Shown here in pieces: positions 43,405 to 52,008 of a DNA stretch of 64,000 bases. Where the stretch lies: contig NZ_CP045740.1 in assembly GCF_009650765.1 (NCBI RefSeq), forward strand, positions 3,200,001-3,264,000, in the 5' to 3' direction. A program made the position numbers and the translations under genes. This DNA comes from Streptomyces sp. SUK 48 (GTDB taxonomy: Bacteria; Actinomycetota; Actinomycetes; Streptomycetales; Streptomycetaceae). Position 1 is the stretch's first letter, and the number at the start of each line of letters is the position of its first letter. The notes below the pieces were generated by a model, which was not told the DNA's origin, did no database searches, and saw only the letters and a program-made list of their open reading frames with translations.

Positions 43405-45255
43405 GTGTGCGGAATCAGCGGCTGGGTGGACTTCCGGTCGGAGCTTCCACAGCACCTCGACATCGTCCGGGCGATGACCGGCACGCTCGCCTGCCGCGGC
43501 CCGGACGCCGAGGGTATGTGGGGAGACCGCCACGCGGTGCTCGGCCACCGCCGGCTGTCCGTCATCGACCTCGAAGGAGGCGTCCAGCCCATGGTGGCGG
43601 ACGCCTCCGGACGCACCCTGGCCTGCCTGAGCTTCTGCGGGGAGGTCTACAACTTCCGGGAGCTGCGGCGGGAGCTGGAGGGCCACGGGCATGTGTTCCG
43701 CACGGCGAGCGACACCGAGGTCGTCCTGCGGGGCTATCTGCAGTGGGGCGAGCGGCTGCCCGAGCGGCTCACCGGCATGTTCGCCTTCGCCGTGTGGGAC
43801 CCGGACCGGGCGGAACTGCTGCTGGTGCGCGACCGGATGGGGGTCAAGCCGCTCTACTACTGGCCGACCCCGGGCGGGGTGATCTTCGGCTCGGAACCGA
43901 AGGCGATCCTCGCCCACCCCGCGGTGTCCCGCCGCGTGGACGCCGACGGCCTGTACGAGGTCCTCGACATGGTCAGGACGCCCGGCCAGGCGGTGTACAC
44001 GGGGATGCACGAGGTGCGCCCCGGCGAGCTGCTGCGGGTCCGGGCGGGCGGGACCACCCGGCACCGCTACTGGGCGCTCCGGTCGCATGAGCACACCGAC
44101 GACCTGGACACCACGATCGCCACGGTGCGCCGGCTGCTGGAGGACACGGTGGCGGGCCAGGTCGTCGCCGACGTACCCCTGTGCACGCTGCTGTCGGGGG
44201 GCCTGGACTCCTCGGCGGTCACCGCGCTCACCGCGCGGGCTCTGGAAGCGGAGGGCCGCGGTCCCGTGCGCTCCTTCGCGGTCGACTTCGCGGGGGCACC
44301 GGAACGCTTCGCCGGGGACGCGGTGCGCGCGTCCCCGGACACCCCGTTCGCCCGGGAGATGGCCCGGCACGTCGGTGCCGAGCACACCGAGGTGGTCATC
44401 GACAGCGCCGAGCTCACCTCGCCCGCCGTACGGCGGGCGGTGCTCGCGGCGACCGATCTGCCGCCGGCCTACTGGGGCGACATGTGGCCCTCGCTCTACC
44501 TGCTCTTCAAGGCGGTGCGGGAGCGGTCGACCGTGGCCCTGTCGGGCGAGTCGGCGGACGAACTGTTCGGCGGCTACCAGTGGTTCCGCAACCCCCGGGC
44601 ACTGGACGCGGAGACGTTTCCCTGGCTGACCGCGGGGTCCGCGCGCTACTTCGGCGGACTCGGGCTGCTCGATTCGGGACTCGTGGAGAAGCTCGACGTG
44701 CCGGGCCGGCGGGCCGCGCGTTACGACCAGGCGCTGGCCGAGGTGCCCCGGCTGCCCGGGGAGACCGGGCGGGCACGGCGGATGCGGGAGGTCAGCCATC
44801 TCAACCTCACGCGGTTCGTGCAGACGCTGCTCGACCGCAAGGACCGGATGAGCATGGCGGTCGGCCTCGAGGTGCGCGTGCCGTTCTGTGACCACCGGCT
44901 GGTGGAGTACGTCTTCAACGTGCCGTGGGAGATGAAGAGTTTCGACGGCAGGGAGAAGAGCCTGCTGCGGGCCGCCACGGCCGATCTGCTGCCGGCGTCG
45001 GTCGTCGGCCGGGTCAAGACGCCGTATCCCGCGACCCAGGACCCCGCCTACGAGCGGGCACTGCGCGCGGAGCTGGCGGAGATCGTGGCGGATCCGTCCT
45101 CACCCGTGCTGCCCCTGCTGGACATGGACCGGGTGAGGCGCTGTCTGGGCCGCTCCGTCCGGGACGTCAGCCGCCCGTACGACCGGGGCGGGCTGGAGAT
45201 GGCGCTGTGGCTCAACGAGTGGCTCGCCGGGTACGGGATCGATCTGGTGCTGTGA
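43405..45255 (+). CDS. Asparagine synthetase-like amidotransferase, OxyD type (malonamate starter)
   Basis: A 616-residue class-II glutamine amidotransferase. Start GTG TGC places the catalytic Cys at position 2 (MCGISGWVDF), which needs removal of Met. The glutaminase domain runs to about 200. The synthetase domain has the PP-loop LLSGGLDSSAVTALTARAL near 270 and SGESADELFGGYQWF near 390. Free asparagine synthetase is the alternative, but position directly behind KS-alpha, KS-beta and ACP parallels oxyABCD, where this enzyme amidates malonyl to give the malonamate starter. A carboxamide-bearing aglycone is therefore predicted. A hairpin at 45263-45295 ends the operon. Confidence 0.9.
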   Translation: MCGISGWVDFRSELPQHLDIVRAMTGTLACRGPDAEGMWGDRHAVLGHRRLSVIDLEGGVQPMVADASGRTLACLSFCGEVYNFRELRRELEGHGHVFRTASDTEVVLRGYLQWGERLPERLTGMFAFAVWDPDRAELLLVRDRMGVKPLYYWPTPGGVIFGSEPKAILAHPAVSRRVDADGLYEVLDMVRTPGQAVYTGMHEVRPGELLRVRAGGTTRHRYWALRSHEHTDDLDTTIATVRRLLEDTVAGQVVADVPLCTLLSGGLDSSAVTALTARALEAEGRGPVRSFAVDFAGAPERFAGDAVRASPDTPFAREMARHVGAEHTEVVIDSAELTSPAVRRAVLAATDLPPAYWGDMWPSLYLLFKAVRERSTVALSGESADELFGGYQWFRNPRALDAETFPWLTAGSARYFGGLGLLDSGLVEKLDVPGRRAARYDQALAEVPRLPGETGRARRMREVSHLNLTRFVQTLLDRKDRMSMAVGLEVRVPFCDHRLVEYVFNVPWEMKSFDGREKSLLRAATADLLPASVVGRVKTPYPATQDPAYERALRAELAEIVADPSSPVLPLLDMDRVRRCLGRSVRDVSRPYDRGGLEMALWLNEWLAGYGIDLVL

Positions 45256-45262
45256 GCGAACC

Positions 45263-45295
45263 GTGAGCACGGGGAGGCGGCCTCCCCGTGCTCAC
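45263..45295. terminator. Bidirectional hairpin after minimal PKS operon
   Basis: A 15-bp perfect stem (GTGAGCACGGGGAGG with CCTCCCCGTGCTCAC) with loop CGG lies between converging genes. Confidence 0.85.
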
Positions 45296-45300
45296 GCGGC

Positions 45301-46608
45301 TCAGCCGCGCCCGGCCACGAACTCCCTGATGGACTCGGCGACATAGTCCACCATCTCGCCGGTCAGTCCCGGATAGACGCCGATCCAGAAGGTCCGCTCG
45401 GTGATGACGTCGCTGTTGGCCAGGTCGCCCACGATCCGGAACGTCTGGTCGAGGTATCCGGGGTGCCGGGTGATGTTGCCCGCGAACAGCAGGCGCGTGC
45501 CGATCTTCCGCGCCTCCAGGAAACGCAGCAGGTCGTACCGTTCGAAGGGGGCCTCGGGCAGGACGGTGAGGGCGAAGCCGAACCAGCTCGGGTCGCTGCC
45601 GGGCGTCGCCCTGGGCAGCAGCAGCCCCGGGGTGTCGGCCAGCCCCTCGTGCAGTCGGCGCCAGTTGCGGCGCCGGGCGGCGCCGAACTCGTCGAGCCTG
45701 CTGAGCTGGCTGAGCCCGAGCGCCGCCTGCAGGTCCGTGCCCTTCAGGTTGTAACCCACGTGCGAGAACGTGTACTTGTGGTCGTACCGCGGCGGCAGGT
45801 CACCCAGCTGGTACGCGTACCGCTTGCGGCAGGTGTCGTCCTCGCCGGGCTCGCACCAGCAGTCCCGGCCCCAGTCGCGCATGGACTCCACGATGCGGGC
45901 CAGCACGAGGTTGTCGGTGAGGACGCAACCGCCCTCGCCGGTGGTGATGTGGTGCGCCGGATAGAAGCTGACCGTGGCGAAGTCGCCGAAGGTGCCGGTG
46001 AGCCGGCCGCGGTAGGTGGACCCGACGGCGTCGCAGTTGTCCTCGATCAGGAACAGCCCGTGCTCCTCCGCGAGGGAGGCGACCTCCTCGACCTCGTACG
46101 GATTGCCCAGCGCGTGCGCGATCATGATCGCGCGGGTCCGGGGGCCGATGGCCTCCCTGATCCGGTCAGGCGTGGTGTTGTAGGTGCCCAGCTCCACGTC
46201 GACGAAGACGGGCACCATCCCCGCCTGCAGGATGGGGTTGATGGTGGTCGGGAATCCGGCCGCGACGGTGATGACCTCGTCCCCCGGCCGCAGCCTGCGG
46301 TCCTCGAGCTGCGGTGAGGTCAGGGACGACAGGGCCAGAAGGTTGGCGGAGGAGCCCGAGTTGGTCAGGTGCGCCTTGCGCAGGCCCAGCGCGCGGGCGA
46401 ACTTCCGCTCGAACTTCCGTGACGTCACGCCCGCCGCGATCCGCATGTCCAGCGCCGCCTCGACCAGCGCCACCCGGTCCTCCTCGACGAGCGAGGCGCC
46501 GGACGGCCACACCGGGGTCACTCCGGGCACGAACTCCGGTCGCTGCGAGACCTCTTGGTGATACTTGCGCACCGACTCCAGTATGAGCGCCCTGGTGTCG
46601 CTCGGCAT
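45301..46608 (-). CDS. NDP-4-keto-6-deoxyhexose 3-dehydratase ([2Fe-2S], RfbH/SpnQ/UrdQ type)
   Basis: A 435-residue DegT-fold enzyme for C3 deoxygenation. The usual PLP lysine is replaced: [15 protein letters not shown] has His where aminotransferases have Lys. Iron-sulfur ligands fit the family pattern C-x57-C-x-C-x7-C exactly: IEDNC, then DCWC, then Cys in EDDTCRKRY. Such enzymes, using PMP and the [2Fe-2S] centre, convert 4-keto-2,6-dideoxyhexoses to 2,3,6-trideoxy-4-keto sugars. With the 2,3-dehydratase at 52,955 this predicts rhodinose/amicetose-type sugars. ATG 46608 follows GGGAGGT. Its SARP-type promoter is at 46674-46705. Confidence 0.94.
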   Translation of the reverse strand: MPSDTRALILESVRKYHQEVSQRPEFVPGVTPVWPSGASLVEEDRVALVEAALDMRIAAGVTSRKFERKFARALGLRKAHLTNSGSSANLLALSSLTSPQLEDRRLRPGDEVITVAAGFPTTINPILQAGMVPVFVDVELGTYNTTPDRIREAIGPRTRAIMIAHALGNPYEVEEVASLAEEHGLFLIEDNCDAVGSTYRGRLTGTFGDFATVSFYPAHHITTGEGGCVLTDNLVLARIVESMRDWGRDCWCEPGEDDTCRKRYAYQLGDLPPRYDHKYTFSHVGYNLKGTDLQAALGLSQLSRLDEFGAARRRNWRRLHEGLADTPGLLLPRATPGSDPSWFGFALTVLPEAPFERYDLLRFLEARKIGTRLLFAGNITRHPGYLDQTFRIVGDLANSDVITERTFWIGVYPGLTGEMVDYVAESIREFVAGRG

Positions 46609-46673
46609 GTCTACCTCCCATGGGTGCGTGACCGGACGTGTCACCGGGTGACCGGGCCGGCCTGCTCGCAGCC

Positions 46674-46705
46674 AGCGTGGCGAGGGGTGCTCAAGAGCGC
46701 GTCTA
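46674..46705 (-). promoter_or_regulatory. SARP-type promoter for the 3-dehydratase
   Basis: Minus strand: TAGACGC (46705-46699), 11 bp later TTGAGCA (46694-46688), 8 bp, CACGCT (46679-46674). Each heptamer has one deviation from the TC start. Confidence 0.5.
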
Positions 46706-46748
46706 CGTTCGGTGGAAGGGCCGCGGCCGGGCGGCGTCACGGGCGGCC

Positions 46749-46791
46749 TCCACCGCGGCACGAGGTGGTCACGAGACCCGGCACGTGTGAT
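46749..46791 (+). promoter_or_regulatory. SARP-type promoter for rmlA
   Basis: TCCACCG (46749), ACGAGGT (46760) and ACGAGAC (46771) at 11-bp steps; 8 bp later TGTGAT (46786-46791). The second and third heptamers have A for T at position 1. Confidence 0.5.
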
Positions 46792-46836
46792 GGGTGCCGT
46801 AGGCAAAACCCTCAACCACGGTCAGGGGCACCGGAC

Positions 46837-47712
46837 ATGAAAGGAATCGTGCTCGCGGGCGGGAGCGGAACGCGACTCTATCCAACCTCGCTCGCGGTCT
46901 CCAAGCAGCTCATCCCCGTCTACGACAAGCCCACGGTGTACTACCCGCTGGCGACCCTGATGCTCGCCGGCATCAGGGACATCCTCGTCATCTCGTCACC
47001 GCCCGATCTGCCGCAGTTCCGGCGCCTGCTGGGTGACGGGGGCTCGCTGGGCCTGAACATCAGCTACGCGCAGCAGGACCGTCCCAACGGGCTCGCCGAG
47101 GCGTTCCTCATCGGCTCCGAGCACATCGGCCCGGACTCGGTGGCCCTCGCGCTGGGCGACAACATCTTCCACGGGCCGGGCTTCTCCGCGCTGCTCCAGG
47201 AGACGGCACGCGACCTGGAGGGGTGCGCGCTGTTCGGCTACATCGTGAACGACCCGCAGCGCTACGGGGTGGGCGAGGTGGACCCCGAGGGCCGGCTGGT
47301 GTCGATCGAGGAGAAGCCGAACGTCCCGAAGTCCAACCGGGCCATCACCGGGCTCTACTTCTACGACAATGACGTGGTCGACATAGCCAAGAACATCCGG
47401 CCGTCCGCGCGCGGCGAACTGGAGATCACGGACGTCAATCTGGCGTACCTGGCCCAGGGGCGTGCCCGGCTGGTGGATCTGGGGCGGGGCTTCACCTGGC
47501 TGGACACCGGTACGCCGGAGTCGCTGCTGGCCGCCAGTCAGTACGTGCACACCCTGGAGAGCCGGCAGCACGTGCGGATCGCCTGCATCGAGGAGATCGC
47601 CCTGCACATGGGCTACATCGACGCCGACGCCTGCCGCCGGCTGGGCGAGAAAATGGGCGGTTCCCAGTACGGCCAGTACGTGATCGAGGTGGCCGGCGGC
47701 TGGCCCGGCTGA
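46837..47712 (+). CDS. rmlA: Glucose-1-phosphate thymidylyltransferase
   Basis: A 291-residue nucleotidyltransferase making TDP-glucose, the first committed step of the deoxysugar supply. The signature [32 protein letters not shown] contains the nucleotide-binding G-rich loop; LGDNIFHG and [15 protein letters not shown] are the sugar-binding parts. Length and motifs fit the RmlA/RfbA family. ATG 46837 is the only start that keeps the conserved N-terminus. Confidence 0.96.
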   Translation: MKGIVLAGGSGTRLYPTSLAVSKQLIPVYDKPTVYYPLATLMLAGIRDILVISSPPDLPQFRRLLGDGGSLGLNISYAQQDRPNGLAEAFLIGSEHIGPDSVALALGDNIFHGPGFSALLQETARDLEGCALFGYIVNDPQRYGVGEVDPEGRLVSIEEKPNVPKSNRAITGLYFYDNDVVDIAKNIRPSARGELEITDVNLAYLAQGRARLVDLGRGFTWLDTGTPESLLAASQYVHTLESRQHVRIACIEEIALHMGYIDADACRRLGEKMGGSQYGQYVIEVAGGWPG

Positions 47713-47728
47713 GCCGGGTGGCCGTACA

Positions 47729-47769
47729 GGGGCGTGAACGGCCGTACGGTGTCCGGCCGTTCACGCCCC
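47729..47769. terminator. Bidirectional hairpin between rmlA and luxR-type gene
   Basis: GGGGCGTGAACGGCCG (47729-47744) pairs perfectly over 16 bp with CGGCCGTTCACGCCCC (47754-47769), 9-nt loop. Confidence 0.85.
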
Positions 47770-47778
47770 GCACACCGG

Positions 47779-48471
47779 TCATCTCGCCGGGGCGGTGCCT
47801 CCGTCGACGAGCTGGTGCCCGTCGATGAGACGGGCCGCGGCCGCCTTGTTCACCGCGTCGATGCGCGACACCGCATGGAGCTTGGTGAACACATTACTGA
47901 GATGCCTTTTCACGGTCCCCTCGGCGATTTGGAGCTCACGCCCGATCTGGGCATTCGTCATGGCCTGTGCGACCAGAGCCACGATTTCCCGCTCGCGCTC
48001 CGACAGGACCATCGGGTGATCATCTCCGGCGGCTTCTCCCGAAGACCGCTCCTGGGTCGAGTGGAGTTCATAGAAGTGCGCCATGGAGACGACCGACACG
48101 AGATACCGAAAGGGGACCGCCTTGGAAAGGTAGGCCCGCACTCCGAGACGTACCAGCCTTTGTCTGACCGACGAATCGTCGTCATACCCCAGAACCACCA
48201 CCTGCCCCCGCGGCATGGCATCGAGCAGAATCGCGATATGCCGTTCCGTCTGGCGGGTTACGCGCTCGACGCCGACTAATACCACGTCCGGCAGCGTCTG
48301 CGGAAGAACCTTGAGGGCCTCTATCAGATTCTCGCATTGGGCCACGATCTCCACACCCGACTCACAGCCAAGAATGGAAATCAATCCGGCCAGGTAAACA
48401 CTTCCCCCTTCGAGGAGAAGCAGGCGTATCGGGGCATTTCCGTCAGATTTCACACTGCCGACACTTGACAC
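47779..48471 (-). CDS. LuxR-family atypical response regulator with TTA codon
   Basis: A 230-residue NarL-like regulator. The C-terminal LuxR helix-turn-helix is clear (LSEREREIVALVAQAMTNAQIGREL, then EGTVKRHLSNVFTKL). The receiver half lacks phosphorylation residues: the N-terminal acidic pair reads LLLLEGGSVY, and the phospho-acceptor position in PDVVLVGVE is Gly instead of Asp. It is thus probably controlled by ligand or protein contacts. A TTA leucine codon at 48279-48277 makes it a bldA-dependent gene. GTG 48471 is the likely start. It is divergent from the SARP gene and probably acts on it. Confidence 0.88.
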   Translation of the reverse strand: MSSVGSVKSDGNAPIRLLLLEGGSVYLAGLISILGCESGVEIVAQCENLIEALKVLPQTLPDVVLVGVERVTRQTERHIAILLDAMPRGQVVVLGYDDDSSVRQRLVRLGVRAYLSKAVPFRYLVSVVSMAHFYELHSTQERSSGEAAGDDHPMVLSEREREIVALVAQAMTNAQIGRELQIAEGTVKRHLSNVFTKLHAVSRIDAVNKAAAARLIDGHQLVDGGTAPAR

Positions 48472-48659
48472 TTGGCCACCCCCGTGACGTGCCGCAAGTC
48501 AACCCAGATTCAAAAAGATGACGTCACGCTTACCAAAACTTTGCCGTCTCTTCAGGAAGTGGGTCAGGAACTCTTACCATGGGGATCTAGTCTCGCCGAT
48601 CCCATCGGGACGATACCGCTACCACGACCGACTTGGCACGCGTACGTCACACTTGGCAC
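48463..48659. promoter_or_regulatory. ACTTGRC repeats between LuxR and SARP genes
   Basis: ACTTGAC (48463-48469) and ACTTGGC (48470-48476) lie head to tail at the luxR-type gene start. ACTTGGCAC occurs at 48631-48639 and 48651-48659, 20 bp apart. These direct repeats differ from the cluster's TCGA heptamers and may bind the LuxR-type regulator or an outside regulator. The rest of the 349-bp gap (48472-48820) shows nothing else recognisable. Confidence 0.4.
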
Positions 48660-48820
48660 CGCATGCCGATCAGAATGGGCGAACTCGAGACGCTCCAGGC
48701 CCCCGGGACCGGGACGCTACATCCTTCGACACACACCCCCTTGTCTTTCCCGTAGGCGGCGAACAAGAGTGTCCCCCGGAGGCCATATCTCCGCGAAACC
48801 ATCGAGAGTTCGGGGGCTCA

Positions 48821-49714
48821 ATGGAATTCAAGGTACTGGGACCCATGAGGATCGCGCACGAGGACCTTGTGTGCACCCCCACGGCACCCAAGACCCGGCG
48901 CACACTGGCCCTTCTATTGTTCCGCGCAAACCAGGTGGTGGACACTGCGGCGGTCATCGACGAACTGTGGAGCGAGAATCCTCCGCCCAGTTCGATGACA
49001 ACCATGCAGACGTACATTTACCAACTGCGGAAACTCTTCACCCGTGTGCTCGGCGAGAACGCCTCGGAGCGGCTTCTGGTGAGCCAGTCACCCGGCTACT
49101 GCCTGCACGTCGAGCAGGGCGAGCTGGACTCACAGGTTTTCGAGCGCCTGGTGGCAAAGGGACGGAAACAACTCGCGGGCGGGTACCTGGAGGAGGCGTC
49201 CCGCACGCTCCGCGAGGCCCTGTCCCTGTGGCGCGGGCGCACCCTCGCCGACGTGTGCAGCGGCCGGCTGCTCGAAGGGCACATCGTGCACCTGGAGGAA
49301 CTGCGCATCACCACCCTGGAGTTGTGCTGCCAGGTGGATCTGGAACTCGGGGCGCACCGTGAACTGATTCCCGAACTCCGCTCGCTGGTGGTCGACTATC
49401 CGCTCAACGAGTGGTTCCACGCCCAGCTCATCATGGCCCTCCAGGAGGTCGGCCGGCGTGGTGAGGCGCTCCAGGCGTACCAGTCGCTCTGGAAGGTGCT
49501 GGACCGTGAGCTCGGTATCCGGCCCTCCGAGCGGTTGCAGCGCCTTCAGCGCGACCTGCTGAACGGCGACACCTCGGACGGCGCGTGGCCGGTCCGGTCG
49601 TCCCCGGCCGGCGGGGCCCTGCTCACCCGCCCGCACCCGGAGCTGCGGACGCCCGCCCTGGCGCACAGCGGGTCCCTGTCCTCGCCGCCCGTCGGGCAGG
49701 CACACCGGCCCTGA
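48821..49714 (+). CDS. SARP-family pathway-specific activator
   Basis: A 297-residue SARP. The N-terminal OmpR-like winged helix spans about residues 1-95 (MEFKVLGPMRI; PKTRRTLALLLFRANQVV; TYIYQLRKLF), followed by the bacterial transcriptional activation domain (DSQVFERLVAKGRKQL; NEWFHAQLIMALQEVGRRGEALQAYQSL). SARPs bind direct heptamer repeats spaced 11 or 22 bp next to the -10 box and recruit RNA polymerase. The cluster promoters have exactly this layout. ATG 48821 gives the full fold; a longer frame to 48518 lacks homologous sequence. No TTA codon was seen in it. Confidence 0.93.
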   Translation: MEFKVLGPMRIAHEDLVCTPTAPKTRRTLALLLFRANQVVDTAAVIDELWSENPPPSSMTTMQTYIYQLRKLFTRVLGENASERLLVSQSPGYCLHVEQGELDSQVFERLVAKGRKQLAGGYLEEASRTLREALSLWRGRTLADVCSGRLLEGHIVHLEELRITTLELCCQVDLELGAHRELIPELRSLVVDYPLNEWFHAQLIMALQEVGRRGEALQAYQSLWKVLDRELGIRPSERLQRLQRDLLNGDTSDGAWPVRSSPAGGALLTRPHPELRTPALAHSGSLSSPPVGQAHRP

Positions 49715-49736
49715 GGACCTGCCGGACAGCCGATAC

Positions 49737-49772
49737 CCGGCGCCGCGGACCCGAGCGGTCCCGCGGCGCCGG
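49737..49772. terminator. Hairpin terminator after SARP gene
   Basis: CCGGCGCCGCGG (49737-49748) pairs perfectly over 12 bp with CCGCGGCGCCGG (49761-49772), 12-nt loop, between converging units. Confidence 0.75.
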
Positions 49773-49808
49773 TTGCGTATGACCTCGTTCGGTCCGCAGG
49801 GCGCGTGC

Positions 49809-50798
49809 TCAGGAGTGGTTCGCGGCGGCCCGGTCCACCGCGTCGGCCAGCTCGGCCTGACACAGGATGTCCTCGCCGTGCGGTACCGGGTCGCCGCCGC
49901 CGAGGATCGTACGGGCGAACGCGCCGGCGATCCGCGTGAACTGGCGCGCGGGCTCGAGTCCGATCTCCCGCACACCGCTGCGCCGTTCGATCCGGACCAC
50001 CGGACGGTGCTCGTCGGGCGTGCTGTAGGCCCGCTCCAGGCGGAGCTGCCCCTCGCTGCCGTACAGCGCGTACCCGCTGCGGTAGGAGTGGTCGACGCCG
50101 TAGGCGAGGTGCGCCGTTGCGCCCTGCTCCGAGACCAGCAGGGCCGACCCGGCGATGGCCGGCCCGCCCCGCTCCGCCCGGCGCAGCTCGGCGCCCCGGA
50201 CCCGCAGACCGTCCCCGAGGAACAGCCGCGCGGCCCGCAGCGGATAGGCCGCCACCTCCGGCACGGTGCTGGCGTACCGGGGCGGGGCGCCGGCCTCCGC
50301 GGGCAGCCGGGGAATGGTGAAATACCCTTCGAACAGGCGGAGTTCACCGATGGCGCCCTCGGCGACGAGCCTGGCCACGGCGGCGTGCTGGGGGTGGTGG
50401 AGGAACATGAAGCTCTCCATCAGCAGCAGCCGTCGCTCCCTGGCCGCGGCGACCGCCCTCGCGGCCTCGGCGAGGCCGGTGGCGAAGGGCTTCTCGCACA
50501 GGACGTGCTTGCCCGCCTCCAGGGCCCGGATCGTCCACCGCGCGTGCAGCTGGGGTGGCAGCGGCAGATAGACGGCGTCGACGTCGGGGCGCTCCAGGAG
50601 CCGTTCGTAGCCCTCGACCGGTGCGCCGCCGAACCGGGCGGCGAAGCCCTTGGCCCGGTCGCCGTCCCGGCTGGCGATGGCCGTGATCTCGATCAGCGGC
50701 TCGTGCGCCATCGAGGGGAGCATGCGGCGCTCGGCGATGCTCGCGCAGCCCAGCACCCCGACCCGCAGCCGGTCTGCGCCGCCCGGAAGGTCAGCCAC
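49809..50798 (-). CDS. Gfo/Idh/MocA-type NDP-hexose 3-ketoreductase
   Basis: A 329-residue NAD(P)-dependent oxidoreductase. Rossmann start RVGVLGCASIAERRMLPSM, the cofactor/catalytic EKP motif in GKHVLCEKPFATG near residue 95, and a C-terminal alpha/beta domain. Relatives in deoxysugar pathways reduce the 3-keto group left after 2,3-dehydration. GTG 50798 overlaps the GT5 stop, so it is the last gene of the operon RmlB, 2,3-dehydratase, 4-ketoreductase, GT5, 3-ketoreductase. Confidence 0.88.
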   Translation of the reverse strand: MADLPGGADRLRVGVLGCASIAERRMLPSMAHEPLIEITAIASRDGDRAKGFAARFGGAPVEGYERLLERPDVDAVYLPLPPQLHARWTIRALEAGKHVLCEKPFATGLAEAARAVAAARERRLLLMESFMFLHHPQHAAVARLVAEGAIGELRLFEGYFTIPRLPAEAGAPPRYASTVPEVAAYPLRAARLFLGDGLRVRGAELRRAERGGPAIAGSALLVSEQGATAHLAYGVDHSYRSGYALYGSEGQLRLERAYSTPDEHRPVVRIERRSGVREIGLEPARQFTRIAGAFARTILGGGDPVPHGEDILCQAELADAVDRAAANHS

Positions 50799-51927
50799 GG
50801 CCGTCCCCTCCCCCGGCGACCATGGCACCGAGCCGGGCGGCGATCTCCCCCGGCGAGGGCAGCGCGGCCACCTCGGCGCGCACCTCGGCGGCCGCCCGCC
50901 GGATCGCGTCGTCCTTGAGCCAGCGGCGGAAGAGTTCGGGCTCGATGGCGTCGGCGTCCGCGAAGATCCCGGCGCCACGCCGGCCGATCGCCGCGGCCGC
51001 CGCGTAGTGGCCGATCCCGCCCGCGAAGACGAGCTGGGGCAGCCCCAGCGCCAGCGAGGTCAGGGAGGTCCCGCCCCCGCCGTGGTGGATCACGGCCGTG
51101 CACCGCGGCAGCAGGTCCGACAGCGGAATCCAGCCCGCCGCACGGACGTTGGACGGCAGCGTCCCGTACTTGGACAGGTCGTAGCCGCTGATCGCCAGCA
51201 CGAAGTCGGCGTCCACCTCGCCGGCCGCCGTGATGATCCGCTCGACCGGGCCGATCTCACCCCAGGTGAGCCCCATGGTGACCGCGACGGTCGGCCGCTG
51301 CTTGGGCGCCGTGAGCCAGTCGGGCAGCTCGGCGCCGCCGCTGTAGCAGAGGTTGCGCATGGCCCAGCCGTACTGGCCCTCGGGCTCCACGCTGGGCGGC
51401 GTGATGTGGAGGGCGACCGGGTCGGCGGGCAGCCCGGCGACGCCGAACCGTTCGAAGGTGTCGGTCATGTACGAGGCGATGCGCTCGCGCTGCCCGCGCG
51501 AGCTCTCCAGGTACACATCGTGCTGGACCGCCGGGATGCCCAGCAGCGCCGCGCACATCGCGCCCGCGGTCGCACTGGAGTCGTGCACGATCAGGTCCGG
51601 CCGCCAGCGCCGGGCGGCCTCGACCAGGCCGGGTGCCAGTTCGCCGTTGGCCGTGCCGAAGATCTCGGCGATGGTGTCGGCCTCGGCCGGGCTGGTGGCG
51701 CGGGACTCGTAGAGGCCCTGGTGGCGTCGGAAGAGCGGCATGAACATCGGACGGATGTCGAAGCCCGGTGCGATGTCCACCATGGAGAGTCCGGCCTCGG
51801 TCACCACGGTGCCCTCGCCGGCCGACGCGAAGAGCACGTCGTGGCCGGCGGCGCGCAGCGCCCAGGCCAGCGGGACCAGTGGGAGTGTGTGGGCGCGGAT
51901 CGGGGCGGTGTGGAACAGCACCCTCAT
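50791..51927 (-). CDS. Glycosyltransferase GT-B (GT5)
   Basis: A 378-residue TDP-deoxysugar glycosyltransferase. It begins MRVLFHTAPIRAHTLPLVPLAW and has AVIHHGGGGTSLTSLALGLPQL near residue 280. The acceptor region VQHDVYLESSRGQRERI is unlike the other five transferases, so it probably recognises a different acceptor. It lies inside the deoxysugar operon, consistent with use of the sugar made there. Confidence 0.9.
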   Translation of the reverse strand: MRVLFHTAPIRAHTLPLVPLAWALRAAGHDVLFASAGEGTVVTEAGLSMVDIAPGFDIRPMFMPLFRRHQGLYESRATSPAEADTIAEIFGTANGELAPGLVEAARRWRPDLIVHDSSATAGAMCAALLGIPAVQHDVYLESSRGQRERIASYMTDTFERFGVAGLPADPVALHITPPSVEPEGQYGWAMRNLCYSGGAELPDWLTAPKQRPTVAVTMGLTWGEIGPVERIITAAGEVDADFVLAISGYDLSKYGTLPSNVRAAGWIPLSDLLPRCTAVIHHGGGGTSLTSLALGLPQLVFAGGIGHYAAAAAIGRRGAGIFADADAIEPELFRRWLKDDAIRRAAAEVRAEVAALPSPGEIAARLGAMVAGGGDGRG

Positions 51928-52008
51928 GGAACGTCCCTCCTCGGATGCGTGGTGGAGTGCGGCGTGCTGGTTGGTGCGGGGCGGTGGCGGTGCGCGGCAG
52001 GGGTCGCG

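Noticed and set aside
43405..45255. Primary-metabolism asparagine synthetase
   Set aside because: The domain content would fit, but position 4 bp behind the PKS acyl carrier protein in the KS-alpha operon, before the operon terminator, matches OxyD-type starter amidotransferases.
45301..46608. Sugar aminotransferase (DegT/DnrJ/EryC1)
   Set aside because: His replaces the PLP lysine and four cysteines fit the iron-sulfur spacing, so it is a 3-dehydratase. No amino sugar is predicted from this gene.
48518..48820. N-terminal extension of the SARP protein
   Set aside because: About 100 extra residues have no SARP homology and AT-richer, non-coding-like composition. The winged-helix domain begins right at ATG 48821.
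51928..52008. Separate SARP promoter for GT5
   Set aside because: No heptamer pair with 11-bp spacing is present in the 81-bp gap, so GT5 is read from the rmlB operon promoter.
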